Shown: piece after piece, positions 33,270 through 43,480 of the stretch
Numbering within the stretch: position 1 is the first letter of the stretch
How the letters are laid out: the number at the start of each line of letters is the position of its first letter
Source of the DNA: Gracilariopsis chorda
Lineage: Eukaryota > Rhodophyta > Florideophyceae > Gracilariales > Gracilariaceae
NCBI GenBank assembly: GCA_003194525.1
Contig: NBIV01000211.1
Span: forward strand, 62,001-126,000
Length of the DNA: 64,000 nt
Direction of reading: 5' to 3'
Translations under genes and position numbers: made by a program
Notes under the pieces: model-generated
The model's database searches: none
What the model was told of the DNA's origin: nothing
Seen by the model: the letters and a program-made list of their open reading frames with translations, nothing else

Positions 33270-36200
33270 ATCGCTCTCTTCTAATAGTAGAGTCGACCCG
33301 ACTCGTAACGAAGATTCTCTTAGATTCGCACAAACCCAGATTCGGGAGAAACGGGAAACAGGTCGCGCTGAGTTTCAGGTTCAAAGGTGAATGGGACTTG
33401 ACGTTCATCATCGAAGCGGTTCAGTAGTACACCAATTTTCTCCGTAAAACTTTGTTCAAACGTGAGGTGTCCATAACGCGTGACCATATAGTAGAAGATA
33501 TGCATTGCGAACGTATCGTCCAAAATCGTCAGAATTCCACCATCATAGTTGAAGAAGAGTCGGTGCAGCAGTATTTCCTTCTCGTCGGTGTAGAAAAGTC
33601 CACAGTGTTGGGCGAATGAGAACGAGATATGACCTGCTTCTCAGCAAAGACGTAGCATGATTGCTTCAATGCGAGTGACTTCACCCATCCAGTGCTATAA
33701 CGATCTTCCGCCGAGGTTGATATTGTTGAAAAACTCTCTCGCGTCTCCGACATTGGTGTCCTGATTCATCTTCAAGGTTTGTTGAGACGGGGATGCTTAG
33801 GTCCTTCTCGGCATGAGTCGGTTCGCCTTTTCATACTGCCCGAGAAGTGCTTTGCAGTTCGTGAGATCTCTTTCTTGTATCCGGATATTCTCATGACTTG
33901 GGTATCCAAACAATTTGACAAGAAATTCAAATCGTGTTCCCCGTTTTCTGTGGTTGACAATACATTCTAATTCATGTTCTTCTGTCCCATCCTTCAATGT
34001 TACCGGGGTGGGGTGATCTGGCTCGGGAAGAATTGATCTGTCTTCTCGATACGGATTGAGAACAATAGCGTGGAACACATCATGACTTTTTGACTTGAGT
34101 GTGTGACTCAAGTCTAGACGAAATGTTACTGGACCAAGTTTTTCTGTGATCGTGAACGGTCCACAGTATCGGATTGGTAGTTTAGACTTCTTTCCCATGT
34201 GGTCCGCATTGAGGTTTTTGTGGACAACATGACTTTCTGTCTCACTTGGAATGTGCAAGGGGACCGATTCTTATCGGTGTATGACTTGGGGTAACGGTTC
34301 TGTTTTTTTATCTGTGTTCTTGCTTCAATACTTGGTTCCTTCATGGTCTCTATGAACTTCAGAGCTGCATCATTTTCTGAAATGATAATATCAAGCGGTA
34401 GTACTCTTGGGTGGTCCCCGTACGTTAAGAAGAGGGTTGTAAACTTTGTGGTTGAGCTCTCTAACGAGTTGTATGCAACTTCGAATTCTATTTGCTGTTC
34501 ATCCCAATTAGATGGCTTAAGGTTGACGTATGCTCTAATCATTTCTTCAAATTTCTTGTTCATTACCTCGGTTAGACCATCTGTCTGTGGGTGATATGCA
34601 GTTCATGTCCTTATCTTAGTACCGACGAGGCGGATATTTCTTTCCAAAAGTTGCTCATTAAAATCTTGTCCCTGTCGAAAATAATTATTTCGGAGAGACC
34701 ATGATGTCTGCATACTTGTTTGAAATAGAGTTCTGTAGTCTGGACTGCAGTGACATCTAGTGTTGTGGGGATTATTCTGATGAACTTGGATAGGCAGTCT
34801 ACTACGACATACAATGCACTATTCCCATGTTTCGTTTTGAGAAGCGATGTGATGAAATCCATTGTAATTTGGCCCCATTTCTTTCTCAGAGGAGTTAGTG
34901 GTTGTAGCTGACCCTCAGGTATCTTGGTTCCTGATTTCGTTTGTTGACACTTCAGACATGAGTCGACGTATTCATTAATCTAACCTATCTAAGGATTTGT
35001 GTGACAACGACTTTCGCACCCCTAAAAAATACGTAAAATGCACGATTTCGATTTTTTGGCGCAATCTGCGCCAGCAACCAAAATCGTGCTTCACGTTCAT
35101 TTTATGAGCCTTTGGTACGCCAGCTCTTTGCACCAATGATAATCAAACGTTTTGGACAACCAAAACGTTTTATTGTCAGGTTTGTGAGGGCTCAAGCTCC
35201 AGCCCTGCCACTCTTTCCTGCAGGCAAGACGCAGACGTTACAACTGCAGGAAAGAGTGGTAGGGCCGAAGGCCCTTCTTACCCTTGTCGTTTGGCGTAAC
35301 GATTTCCAGTAGTACAGTCTCCGAATTTTTTCATATGTTTTCCTAAATGCTAGATGAGCTCATATAGGTTGATCGTGGTAGTCTTGTAGTATCTTTAGTC
35401 GTACTTCTCTTTTTGGTACGCAGAGGCGTCCTTCCCTAAAAAATCCGTTTTGTTTATAGAATGGGTCCTGTAGAGATTTGTATAGGTTTCTGAATTCCTT
35501 GTCGTTCATATATCCGTTGATGAATGCGCGCGTATCCTTTTTGGATACTTCACCAAGCTGGGATATACCATTGACTTTGGAGTTTCTGAGAATTGCTTCA
35601 TGAAGTAGTGACCGGTTAATTCCTTCAAAGTTCTAACCGTGTTTCGGTTATCTTGAAAGAACATCTGTGACCACATTGGGCTTTTCTTTGATCGGCTGAA
35701 AACAGAAGTCAAACTCAACGATTTTTTCCAGCCAGCGTATCTGTCTTTGAGAAAGGTTCGGTTGATATTATAGATACTTCGAAGAGTAGTTTCCAGTATA
35801 AACTGTAAATTTGTGGCCATGAAGGTACACTCACCATGTCCTCAACGTTTCTACTACCCCCAAGAGTTCTATTTTGTGGGCTGCGTAACGTTTTTCGGTG
35901 GCGTTTAATGTTCTTGATGAAAATGCTACGGGTCGTTTAACATTGTTTTCAACCTGTTCCATAACGGCTCTAATGGCATATTGAGAAGCGTTGGTAGTAA
36001 CAATGATGGGTAATTTTGGGTCAAAGTGCCTTAGTACTGGGGTTATCATGATAGCTTTCTTCAAGGAATCAAAACTTTGAGCTTGTTCTTGTTTCCATCC
36101 AAATCCAGATTTTCCGCATAGTTTGGTCAGGGGTTTCGATATTTCGAAACAGTTCTTCATAAAACTTCGTTAGTTGTTTATCAATCCCAGAAATGCCTGG

Positions 36201-38600
36201 ACGTCGGTCTTGGTTTTAGGCGTACTCCAATTCGGGATTGAATCAACCTTCTGCGCTTCGACGGATATACCTTCTGCACTCAAAATGTGTCCAGGATACT
36301 CAACTTTCTGCTTCATTAATTCACACTTTGAGAGCTTCCCATGAAGCTTGTGCTGGAAAAGTTTGTTGAGTACACATCTGAGATGCTTCAGATGTTCTTC
36401 TTTCTTCTTACTATAAATACGAATGTCATCTAGATATACTAAGACGAAAAGTCTATGTAATCTCTCAGTACCGTATCCATCAAGCTTAGAAATGAAGCTG
36501 GTGCGTTGGTAAGACCAGAAGGAAGTACGAGGAACTCAATGTGACCGTATCATGTATGGAAGGCTGTTCTCGAGATTGACTGTTCGGAAAGTCTTATTTG
36601 ATGATGTCCTGGACGAAAATCTAATTTTGAAAATATTTTATCGCCACTTAACTGATCGAATACGTCATCAATCCGGGGTATGTAACTATTCTTCACCGTT
36701 AGTTTTTTTAATCCTCGGTAGTCAATACATAGTCTCAATTCTCCATCTTTCCTGGCGACGAATAGTAAGGGTGCACCCCAAGGGCTTGAACTTGGTCAGA
36801 TGAAACCCTGTTGAAGTAGTTCATCGAGCTGCTTACGTAGTTCTGTAAGTTCTTTATCTGATATTCGATATACTGCTTTCCTGAGTGGCGTAAAACCTGG
36901 CAATAGGTCGATATGAAAATCTTGTTCTCGCTTCGGGGGTAGTTCTCTTGGGATTTGGTCTGAAACTACATATTCAAATTCACCCAACAATGACTGTAAG
37001 TGGGGGTTTTGTACCTCTGTGTTTTCTCGTTCATTCTGGGGGCGTACGAGAACCGCGAATACTGGTAAATTCTTCTGTATGCATTATTTGATTGTTGATT
37101 GTTGATTGTTTTCATGTTGTTTCTTCGTTTCCACGTAGCACTAATGACAACTTGTTTATTTTCGTGGGGAATTGATATGACGTTGGTTCGGTGGTTGACA
37201 TAGGGGTGGTACTGGTGAAACCAGTTTTCTCCAAGGACTGTGTCCTATCCGTACAATGGGCGGATGGCAAACCGTCTCTTCTCTTTGAAGTGTCCTATTT
37301 CCAATGTAACACCATCTTTATCAGTTTCTGCTAGAATGGTAGTTGATCCTTTCGCCCTTTTCTGCTTGGTAGTTCGTTTTGACTGTTGGAATTCCCACGC
37401 GTGTAACGAAAGCCTTTGAAAGGTACCTGATATGGATCCGTTATCGAACAAAACTTTACAGATTTTTCCGTTTACGCGTAATTGCGCAAGTACCAGTCCT
37501 GGGGCTGGGGTTTCAAATGGTGATGCAAGGTTTGACGTTAAAAGTCTGTATGTCTTGTGGTCTAGTTTGGTATTTGCACTCAGGTGTTCCGTGCGTCCCT
37601 CTACCTTTACATAGGTCGTGGAGATCTTCGTCGTTTCTGTGGGTACGGTGGTTTCAACTGGAACTAACGAACTTTGAGTCAGTTTCTCTGAGAGCTGTTT
37701 GGGCAGCACTGGTCGCTCGCTCTGTGCCCTGGTCCTCTGCAACGGAAACAAAGTTCGTCCTTGCGGCAGTGTTCTCCGGCTTCTGCGGTAAGCTTCTCTA
37801 ACTTCATGTTTCCAATTCCCACTGGTATGGGTCCATTATTATGCCGGTGGCCGCGCACTCCTCTGCCAAATCTATGGAACACCCTCTTTTGTACGCTGAC
37901 TCGACTCTTTCCGCATCTTTCATCGCGTCTGTCACAGAGTTGTTTTTCTTGGTATAAAAATATTTCCAAATAAAGCTCCTCAGTCCTCTTGTGTATCTGT
38001 CTACCTGTGCTTCCATAATGATATTGGTAATATCCAGTATGATCTTCAGAAAATCTTCATTGTACTGCTAGACGTCTTTTATTTATTTCCACTTGCTCAG
38101 TTTATCACGAGGAAGTTTTTCCTTGTTCAATATTCTGAAGCGGGTCTCCAGACCGTCAAATAGCTCGTCGATTGTGGTGAAGTCTGTTCCATTTTTTACT
38201 TGGGCGAGGTATCACTCGTGAGCTGCTCCACCAATATAGCTGAGCGCTATGGGAAGTGCTTTGTCATTTGAGGTTCCTTCCAGATAGTTCCGGAAATGTA
38301 TGGTCCAACTATCAATGTTCAGATTTACACTAAACGCAGGCGGTTTATTGATTTTTGGTGCGGAAGAAAATTCGCCTCTAGAACTCAGGAGGAGGGTGAG
38401 AGTGGACTTGAGCGATGAGAACTTCTATTCGGCTTCCCTTTCCAGTCTTTCCATTCTACCACGTGTATCTTCCAGCACTGGTCCCAGATTTTGGACAATC
38501 TGCAGTCGACGCAGCCGTTGACAATCCACATGGATATAAAATAGTAGACTGGAATCAGGGACAGCACCTAGTCCCCCATCTCAGGCAAACTGGGAGCCGG
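33270..38600 (-). mobile_element. Ty3/Gypsy chromovirus fossil
   Basis: Read right to left: gag with a CCHC knuckle (CFRCRGPGHRASDQC, ~37.8 kb), protease (VLFDNGSISG, ~37.4 kb), reverse transcriptase (~36.4-37.0 kb; [32 protein letters not shown]), RNase H (~35.8-36.2 kb), integrase (~34.1-34.9 kb) and a C-terminal chromodomain at ~33.8-34.0 kb (HELECIVNHRKRGTRFEFLV followed by KLFGYPSHENI). That chromodomain marks the chromovirus clade, whose chromodomains can steer insertion to heterochromatin. LTRs were not located, so the ends are approximate. It has many breaks and one nested insertion. Confidence 0.88.
34985..35330. repeat. Three-hairpin cassette nested in the chromovirus
   Basis: Three consecutive strong dyads lie at 35041..35088 (CACGATTT/AAATCGTG outside TGGCGCA/TGCGCCA), 35145..35170 (11-bp perfect arms, 4-nt loop) and 35208..35259 (16-bp perfect arms CCACTCTTTCCTGCAG and complement). 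The stretch interrupts the integrase region and is unlike its surroundings, so it looks like an inserted non-coding element. Its outer ends are uncertain. Confidence 0.65.
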
Positions 38601-38670
38601 AGGCACCACGAGCGATCCATAGATGCTCAACTACTAGTGCTTTCGTTTCCAGGGGCGCCTCAACATCTGC

Positions 38671-39885
38671 TTATAACTGTTTTGTCATATATGATGCCGC
38701 TATTGACCCCGGCGTCACCCCTGTACTGGTTGTAGGTCGGATCGTCGCCCACACTTGATGGACTGCATCTCCAAACTTCATTGGAGAGTCAAGCATTTGT
38801 GTAAGACTGTACCTTCCAACATCGTGCTCCTCCCTGTCTATGTCAATCGACATGTACTGCAGTATCACACAATATTTCACATCCTTTTCCATCTGTGCCC
38901 TGCCCTAGAAGTGACCAGCTTGCCCTAGTATATTCCACTTGTTCTGGAGGCGTCGAAAAGCACGTTGAACATCCTCGTGAATACTTCCTTGAGTCGATGA
39001 GAAATTCACGTCTTTAGCATTAGCAGGGTGTTACTCTGGAAAAACAAAGCAAAGGTATCTGGGGTAAACTCATCCACAAACCAGTGTGGTTTCTTTCGTT
39101 CCTGTCATGCTGTTTTGTACTGCAAAGGATTCGGATATCTTCCCGTAACTATTATATCCAGAAGGTTGGAGTTCTGCAAAACATTTATACCGTTAGCGCT
39201 TCCCGGCATTCCAACAAACAAATGCCATATTCCCATCTATTCATTGGCAATCGCTTCCAATGTGATAGGGGTCACCCCTTTCTTCCCCACTAACTGACCC
39301 TGACAACAGTGAGACAGTTCTTGCAAAGCCATTTACAGCAGTCGATAGATCCTGGTAGCGCAGGGCACCCACGTGATTTGCCACGAATAAGTACAATTTT
39401 GAGATCCTGTTCATTTAGAATTCGAAGGTAATCAATCTCGAACACTCGAATGACACCTTGACAGAAAATTTCAAGAAACTGAAGAGTATATGAGCTACCT
39501 TATGCAAGCATTCGCAAAGCGGCTGAGAGTTTCTGATCAGTAGAGAGGCCTCACCGTCCCGTTGCATGTTTTGTAGATAAAAAGAGCTTCCTACATGCAG
39601 TATGGATGTTCGAATACGTCCATATAACTTTGGAAACAATCGATACCTTCTTTAAGAAGCATGGAAATGGTTAACGGGAGTAACGGAGAAAAAGTCACGG
39701 TGGAGCTGCTCTTTCTCTTCTTCTCGAAAGCAAGCAACGTTGGGCGCTCGCCCAGGGCGTGATCTGCCCCTGACCACATCTTCGTCTGAATCGGAAGAGC
39801 TAGATATGAGCGCGAGTACGTCAAGTTTGTCCTCGAACAGTAACCCCTTCTCCATTGGTGATGTCTGTGAAAATTGCACCTCCAA
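38671..39885 (-). pseudogene. Decayed PIF/Harbinger (plant-type) transposase
   Basis: Reading across frames on the minus strand gives the blocks of this family in order. These are GRSRPGRAPNV with REEEKEQLHRDFFSVTPV (39.75-39.85 kb), LSAALRMLA (~39.5 kb), LPGSIDCC with KWLCKNC (~39.35 kb), VTPITLEAIANE then IWHLFVGMPGSANGINVL (~39.2 kb), EDVQRAF (~38.97 kb) and the C-terminal MEKDVKYCVILQYMS (38.89 kb). SIDC carries the first catalytic Asp. Several stops and frameshifts separate the blocks, so it is dead. It lies directly upstream of the chromovirus gag. No TIRs were found. Confidence 0.8.
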
Positions 39886-40646
39886 GACCGTTGGGGAGTT
39901 AACAATCCGATGAAAACAAGAAAATGATCAAATTTACACCAACCACTGGCAGTATTCCACGTTAATGCTACGTTTGCCTTTCTGCGTCTTCCCACTTGAC
40001 GTCGGTGGACATGTCCTTAGACTACCTTTTGTACCTGGCAAAATAGGAAGAGGAAAGAGTTAAGCGTTAGCGATAACCGGTTTTCAGCCCCGATTTTCAA
40101 CTCATACTTTGACTAGTGGTCAACCATTTCAGGGCTTTTCCGAAAGGCCTAACCGAAATATCACCCAATTCTGGCATTTGCTGCTTTGGGAACATGCAGA
40201 GTATGAAACAATTTATGAATGAATCGACTACGTAATAATTTCACAGTTGTAACGAATGGAGGCTGTTTGACTCGCCAATTGATTGCATTTGCATTTGAAA
40301 TATCATTACAGTCCCATTTGATTACATTCAAGTGAATGAATGCTTACACCGATGAAAACATACTCTAAACTACCATCAATACTCTAAAAAACCATTCAAA
40401 GCTTTAAATGCACTCAACAACTTTCACAAATACAACATTGAATAGATTGAGTACATTCCGAAATTGATCAATTTGAATATTTTGATTTTGAACTTGCAAC
40501 TCTACAACCTTGCCAAACGACTAGTGAATCCCATACAATTCCTTTCAGCGCAAACACCCCAACACATTCCTCTGCAGCAATGGATTCAAAAACATTTTCT
40601 CCGAGCACTGCAAATCACAAGAACAAAAAATCATTCTGAAGGAAAC
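39886..40646. other. AT-rich spacer, no supported gene
   Basis: It contains the possible 5' end of the decayed Harbinger gene (to ~40.0 kb) and then plain AT-rich sequence up to the piggyBac end. Confidence 0.5.
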
Positions 40647-40650
40647 TAGT

Positions 40651-40663
40651 GTCTATCGGACCG
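40651..40663. repeat. piggyBac left TIR
   Basis: TGTCTATCGGACC, preceded by CTAG and followed 3 bp later by a 26-bp perfect palindrome. Confidence 0.82.
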
Positions 40664-40666
40664 GTG

Positions 40667-40692
40667 CGCTGACCTCATATGAGGTCAGCGCA
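40667..40692. repeat. 26-bp perfect palindrome at the left end
   Basis: GCGCTGACCTCAT and its exact complement abut with no loop. The central 16 bp recur at the right end, which suggests a subterminal transposase-binding site. Confidence 0.85.
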
Positions 40693-40807
40693 ACGGCACG
40701 CAAAATTAAAAAAAAATTGAAATCTGATCCGCATGGCCCCACATTTCAAATTTTGAACTTGAAACATGGCCTACCGGGTGGTCTTTCAACTATAAGTACT
40801 TGTAGAA

Positions 40808-40890
40808 GACGACCACTGAGCCATAACAGCAGCTCAGTGGTCGTCAGGTCACATGCGAGCAGCAAAACATGAGTTCGAACCTCGCTGAGT
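40808..40890 (+). other. Hairpin plus tRNA-like A/B-box sequence (possible SINE head)
   Basis: A 14-bp perfect inverted repeat (GACGACCACTGAGC at 40808 and its complement at 40832) is followed by GAGTTCGAACC at 40871. The segment AGCTCAGTGGTC (40831) resembles a Pol III A box, and GAGTTCGAACC a B box, at tRNA-like spacing of about 40 nt. No full cloverleaf forms, so a tRNA gene is unlikely; a tRNA-derived SINE fragment inside the piggyBac 3' region is possible. Confidence 0.4.
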
Positions 40891-41168
40891 TTCATAAAAC
40901 TCCAAAACTCCTTCGGGAGCTCGACTAATTCTAAATATCTTTAAACTCTCAGAACGTTTATAACACCCACTTGAACAGCAGAAAGAATACGGTGACATCT
41001 GTTAAAGGGGCAGTTTCGTAATAGAGTTTAAATAATCTAGCAAGTCTAAATAACGCGGATTGAACTAGTAGGGGGCTAAAGGTAAAATGAACTTATTGTA
41101 AACTTTTGCATTTAAACATAGATTTTTAATATAAAAAACGAAGGTTGACAAGGTTGTGGACATCTTCG

Positions 41169-42914
41169 TCAGCTTCTGAACTTCATTACACCGTGACACT
41201 CTTCAATGTGTTTCATAAAACAATCTCTATTAGTACCAGTGTGACATAAAAACACTTCTTTTTCCTTTCTGATATAGCACCCAGAACATAAAAACTTGGA
41301 CTTTGTATTACCTTTGCAGAAACTGCATCGTCCTTGATATAAAGCTTTTGTAATCTTGCCATCCTTGTTTTTTCTCCTTCTATTCGTCTGCATTAAATGC
41401 AAGCCAGTGCCTGCAAACATTGGCTTCTCATGATCATTTTCACATTCTTGCTCATCTTTGCTCATTAGACCTGTGGTATCCCATGTATTCTCAATTAGTT
41501 CATCAGCCAACTGGCAATAGAAGTGGTGCGGACTTTTCACGTTTCGGGTTCCATTTGCGGCTTTGTACAACTTCCAGGCGTCCACAATACAAATCGATAA
41601 AAGAGAGCAGTTCACTCGAAATGACCACTCTTTCACTTCAATTTTCTTCTCCAGATTCAGATCATCTTGTCTGCATCTGTTATGGCGATCGACCATTGAA
41701 CAGTTTTTGTAATACTCTTCACACACTTCGGGAATTGCGACCTCCATTTCCACTTTCTTAGAAATATTTCCCTCCCGTCTCCACCTTTCTCGAATAATAG
41801 GACAGCCAGGACTAACCGTGCCAGAGGTTGATACGAAATACCTTCTTTCTCTGTCCATCCACATTACAGCCATTATATCATTATTGATAATGCTTCCTTT
41901 CGATAGCATAGATACAAAATCTCCCCTGTCTGATAAAGTAGTTTCGGAGAGATGTGTCATCGGATATTCACGAGTAGCATTTTTGACAACTCCAGTAAAC
42001 CTTAAACCTTTTTCCAGTAATGCTTTCGCTGTACTGACAGACGCAAAAAAGGAATCTGCACATACCAACCGTCCCGATCCAAACCATGGTTGCACTAAGC
42101 GAAGTAAGACTGCCGTTCCATGGGCGTTATCAGAATCAAAAACTTGTTCCGGAATATTTGCACCCATATTGAGCTCAATGTTCAGCATTATGCCACTTCG
42201 TGCACAACATACGGCCTTCATTTCAAGACCATTTTCCGGCTTTCTGTCTAATGCCGTATAGTGCGGAAGCCCGACATCAATCCAACTACCACCTAATCCG
42301 TACCATCGTGACATTCCTTCGTCAACACATAAGGCATGCGATGGCGTGACAAAAGACCGAAGATGGTCATTGATTGCCTTCACAAAATCTGCTACGAAGG
42401 ACAAACGCGCGATTCCCTGCTCTTCAGTCACACCATTTCCGCTGAAGCATATTGGACTTCTAAGCATTTCAAATCTGTTCCGTGACATCGCAAGACCAAT
42501 ATTTGGCTGAGGAATAAACTTAGAAAAAGGCTCGAGGCTCCAAAGATCCCGTCTGTTAGAGAACTCAATGCGAGTCATGAGGATAAGAATTCCAAAGAAT
42601 TTGAGCAATTCTCCCCCTGAAGTCCTCCGAACGTCTTTGCTTTCTAACCGAACATTTGTTCTGTTCACTATGAACTGCAAATGCTGCATAGGGAACATCC
42701 AAAGGAAGAAATCTAATGCACTCATGTTTGGAGGAACGTGACGCGGTGAGATAAAATCTCCAGCTGGGCCAACCACTTTCCACTGATGCATTTGCATACA
42801 ACCATTCAGAGGACTCAACGTCGTACAGGTTTCCCACACACGACCGTGAATCACAGTTGATTGGACAGGTGCATTTTCGCTTAATAAACTTGTTTGCAGC
42901 TGCAAAACTTGCAT
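41169..42914 (-). CDS. piggyBac-like transposase (DDE_Tnp_1_7 family)
   Basis: A 581-residue intact frame. The catalytic triad is visible: Asp198 (CVDEGMSRWYG), Asp287 (VCADSFFASVSTAKALLEKG) and Asp409 (CSMVDRHNRCRQ). These match the D-E, D-N-F-Y-T-S and x-V-D-x-x-D motifs of the family. The N-terminal part has the usual 'FFGILILMTRIEFSNRRDLW' helix region (residues ~107-126). The last ~50 residues form a Cys/His finger (CSFCKGN ... CSGC ... CHTGTNRDCF ... HIEECH) like the C-terminal finger that binds subterminal DNA. The enzyme would cut and paste the surrounding element in the nucleus. ATG at 42914 is the first Met; the same frame continues upstream through one TAA into the 116-residue ORF. 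Confidence 0.92.
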   Translation of the reverse strand: MQVLQLQTSLLSENAPVQSTVIHGRVWETCTTLSPLNGCMQMHQWKVVGPAGDFISPRHVPPNMSALDFFLWMFPMQHLQFIVNRTNVRLESKDVRRTSGGELLKFFGILILMTRIEFSNRRDLWSLEPFSKFIPQPNIGLAMSRNRFEMLRSPICFSGNGVTEEQGIARLSFVADFVKAINDHLRSFVTPSHALCVDEGMSRWYGLGGSWIDVGLPHYTALDRKPENGLEMKAVCCARSGIMLNIELNMGANIPEQVFDSDNAHGTAVLLRLVQPWFGSGRLVCADSFFASVSTAKALLEKGLRFTGVVKNATREYPMTHLSETTLSDRGDFVSMLSKGSIINNDIMAVMWMDRERRYFVSTSGTVSPGCPIIRERWRREGNISKKVEMEVAIPEVCEEYYKNCSMVDRHNRCRQDDLNLEKKIEVKEWSFRVNCSLLSICIVDAWKLYKAANGTRNVKSPHHFYCQLADELIENTWDTTGLMSKDEQECENDHEKPMFAGTGLHLMQTNRRRKNKDGKITKALYQGRCSFCKGNTKSKFLCSGCYIRKEKEVFLCHTGTNRDCFMKHIEECHGVMKFRS

Positions 42915-42920
42915 CTGAGA

Positions 42921-43271
42921 TTATGTGACAAGAGCATCTTCCTCGATATTTTGCGTATTAATGGGTTCAAACTCGGTAATAGGCTCTTCTGCAGCATTCA
43001 CGGCTTCGTCAACACCGGTACCCAGCTTGACACTAGATAGAGGTAGAGTTACTTCTTTTTCTCGGTTCGGTAGACGAAACTTCACAGTCAGAAAAATGAG
43101 ATTTCGATTGTTGATCTTACGTATGTCAACATTGAGGACAGAACCGTGTACCGTTGTTGACTTCCATAGAGATCCGTAGTAACGTTTGCATTCAGCGTCA
43201 TTTGTAACCAGACGAGCACGACTGTTGACAGTTGTTCCAACAGTTCTGCGAAGATCTGTGGACGGGGCCAT
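42921..43271 (-). CDS. piggyBac N-terminal ORF (116 aa), in frame with the transposase
   Basis: It starts MAPSTDLRRTVGT and contains RARLVTNDAECKRYYGSLW, VHGSVLNVDIR and FLTVKFRLPN, a strand pattern like a small SH3/Tudor-type fold. It ends in TAA only three codons before the transposase ATG, in the same frame. A very similar start lies at 63914. The two ORFs may be one protein broken by a single stop, two separate proteins, or joined by splicing. The conservation argues that this N-terminal part is functional in the family. Confidence 0.65.
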   Translation of the reverse strand: MAPSTDLRRTVGTTVNSRARLVTNDAECKRYYGSLWKSTTVHGSVLNVDIRKINNRNLIFLTVKFRLPNREKEVTLPLSSVKLGTGVDEAVNAAEEPITEFEPINTQNIEEDALVT

Positions 43272-43444
43272 TGTGTACGAATGTTGTTGACGATAGTGCT
43301 TGATGTGACAGCTACGACTGTTGGTGATGTGTTGTGGACATGGTTCAGCGCTGCCGGCGTAGAAGACATGATGAGAAGATCAAAGCGAAAAAGTTTTTGG
43401 AAAAGTTTTAAGGTTTTGATAAAGTTCTAGAGTAATTAAGATTG

Positions 43445-43460
43445 ACCTCATATGAGGTCG
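43445..43460. repeat. 16-bp palindrome at the right end
   Basis: GACCTCATATGAGGTC, identical to the core of the left-end palindrome, 3 bp inside the right TIR. Confidence 0.85.
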
Positions 43461-43463
43461 CTG

Positions 43464-43476
43464 GTCAGATAGACAC
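43464..43476. repeat. piggyBac right TIR
   Basis: GGTCAGATAGACA, the inverse of the left TIR at 12 of 13 positions, followed by CTAG. Confidence 0.82.
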
Positions 43477-43480
43477 TAGT

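Larger units (their letters stand above)
40651..43476 (-). mobile_element. piggyBac-like DNA transposon with complete ends
   Basis: This 2826-bp element has terminal inverted repeats TGTCTATCGGACC (40651..40663) and, at the other end, GGTCAGATAGACA (43464..43476), which match at 12 of 13 positions. Each end also has a GACCTCATATGAGGTC palindrome just inside. CTAG flanks both ends (40647..40650 and 43477..43480). Inside are a 581-residue transposase and an upstream 116-residue ORF in the same frame. piggyBac elements normally duplicate TTAA; CTAG here is unusual. The intact catalytic residues and matched ends suggest a fairly recent insertion. Confidence 0.85.

Noticed and set aside
40823-40890. 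A tRNA gene
   Set aside because: Box-like words are present but acceptor and anticodon stems do not form.
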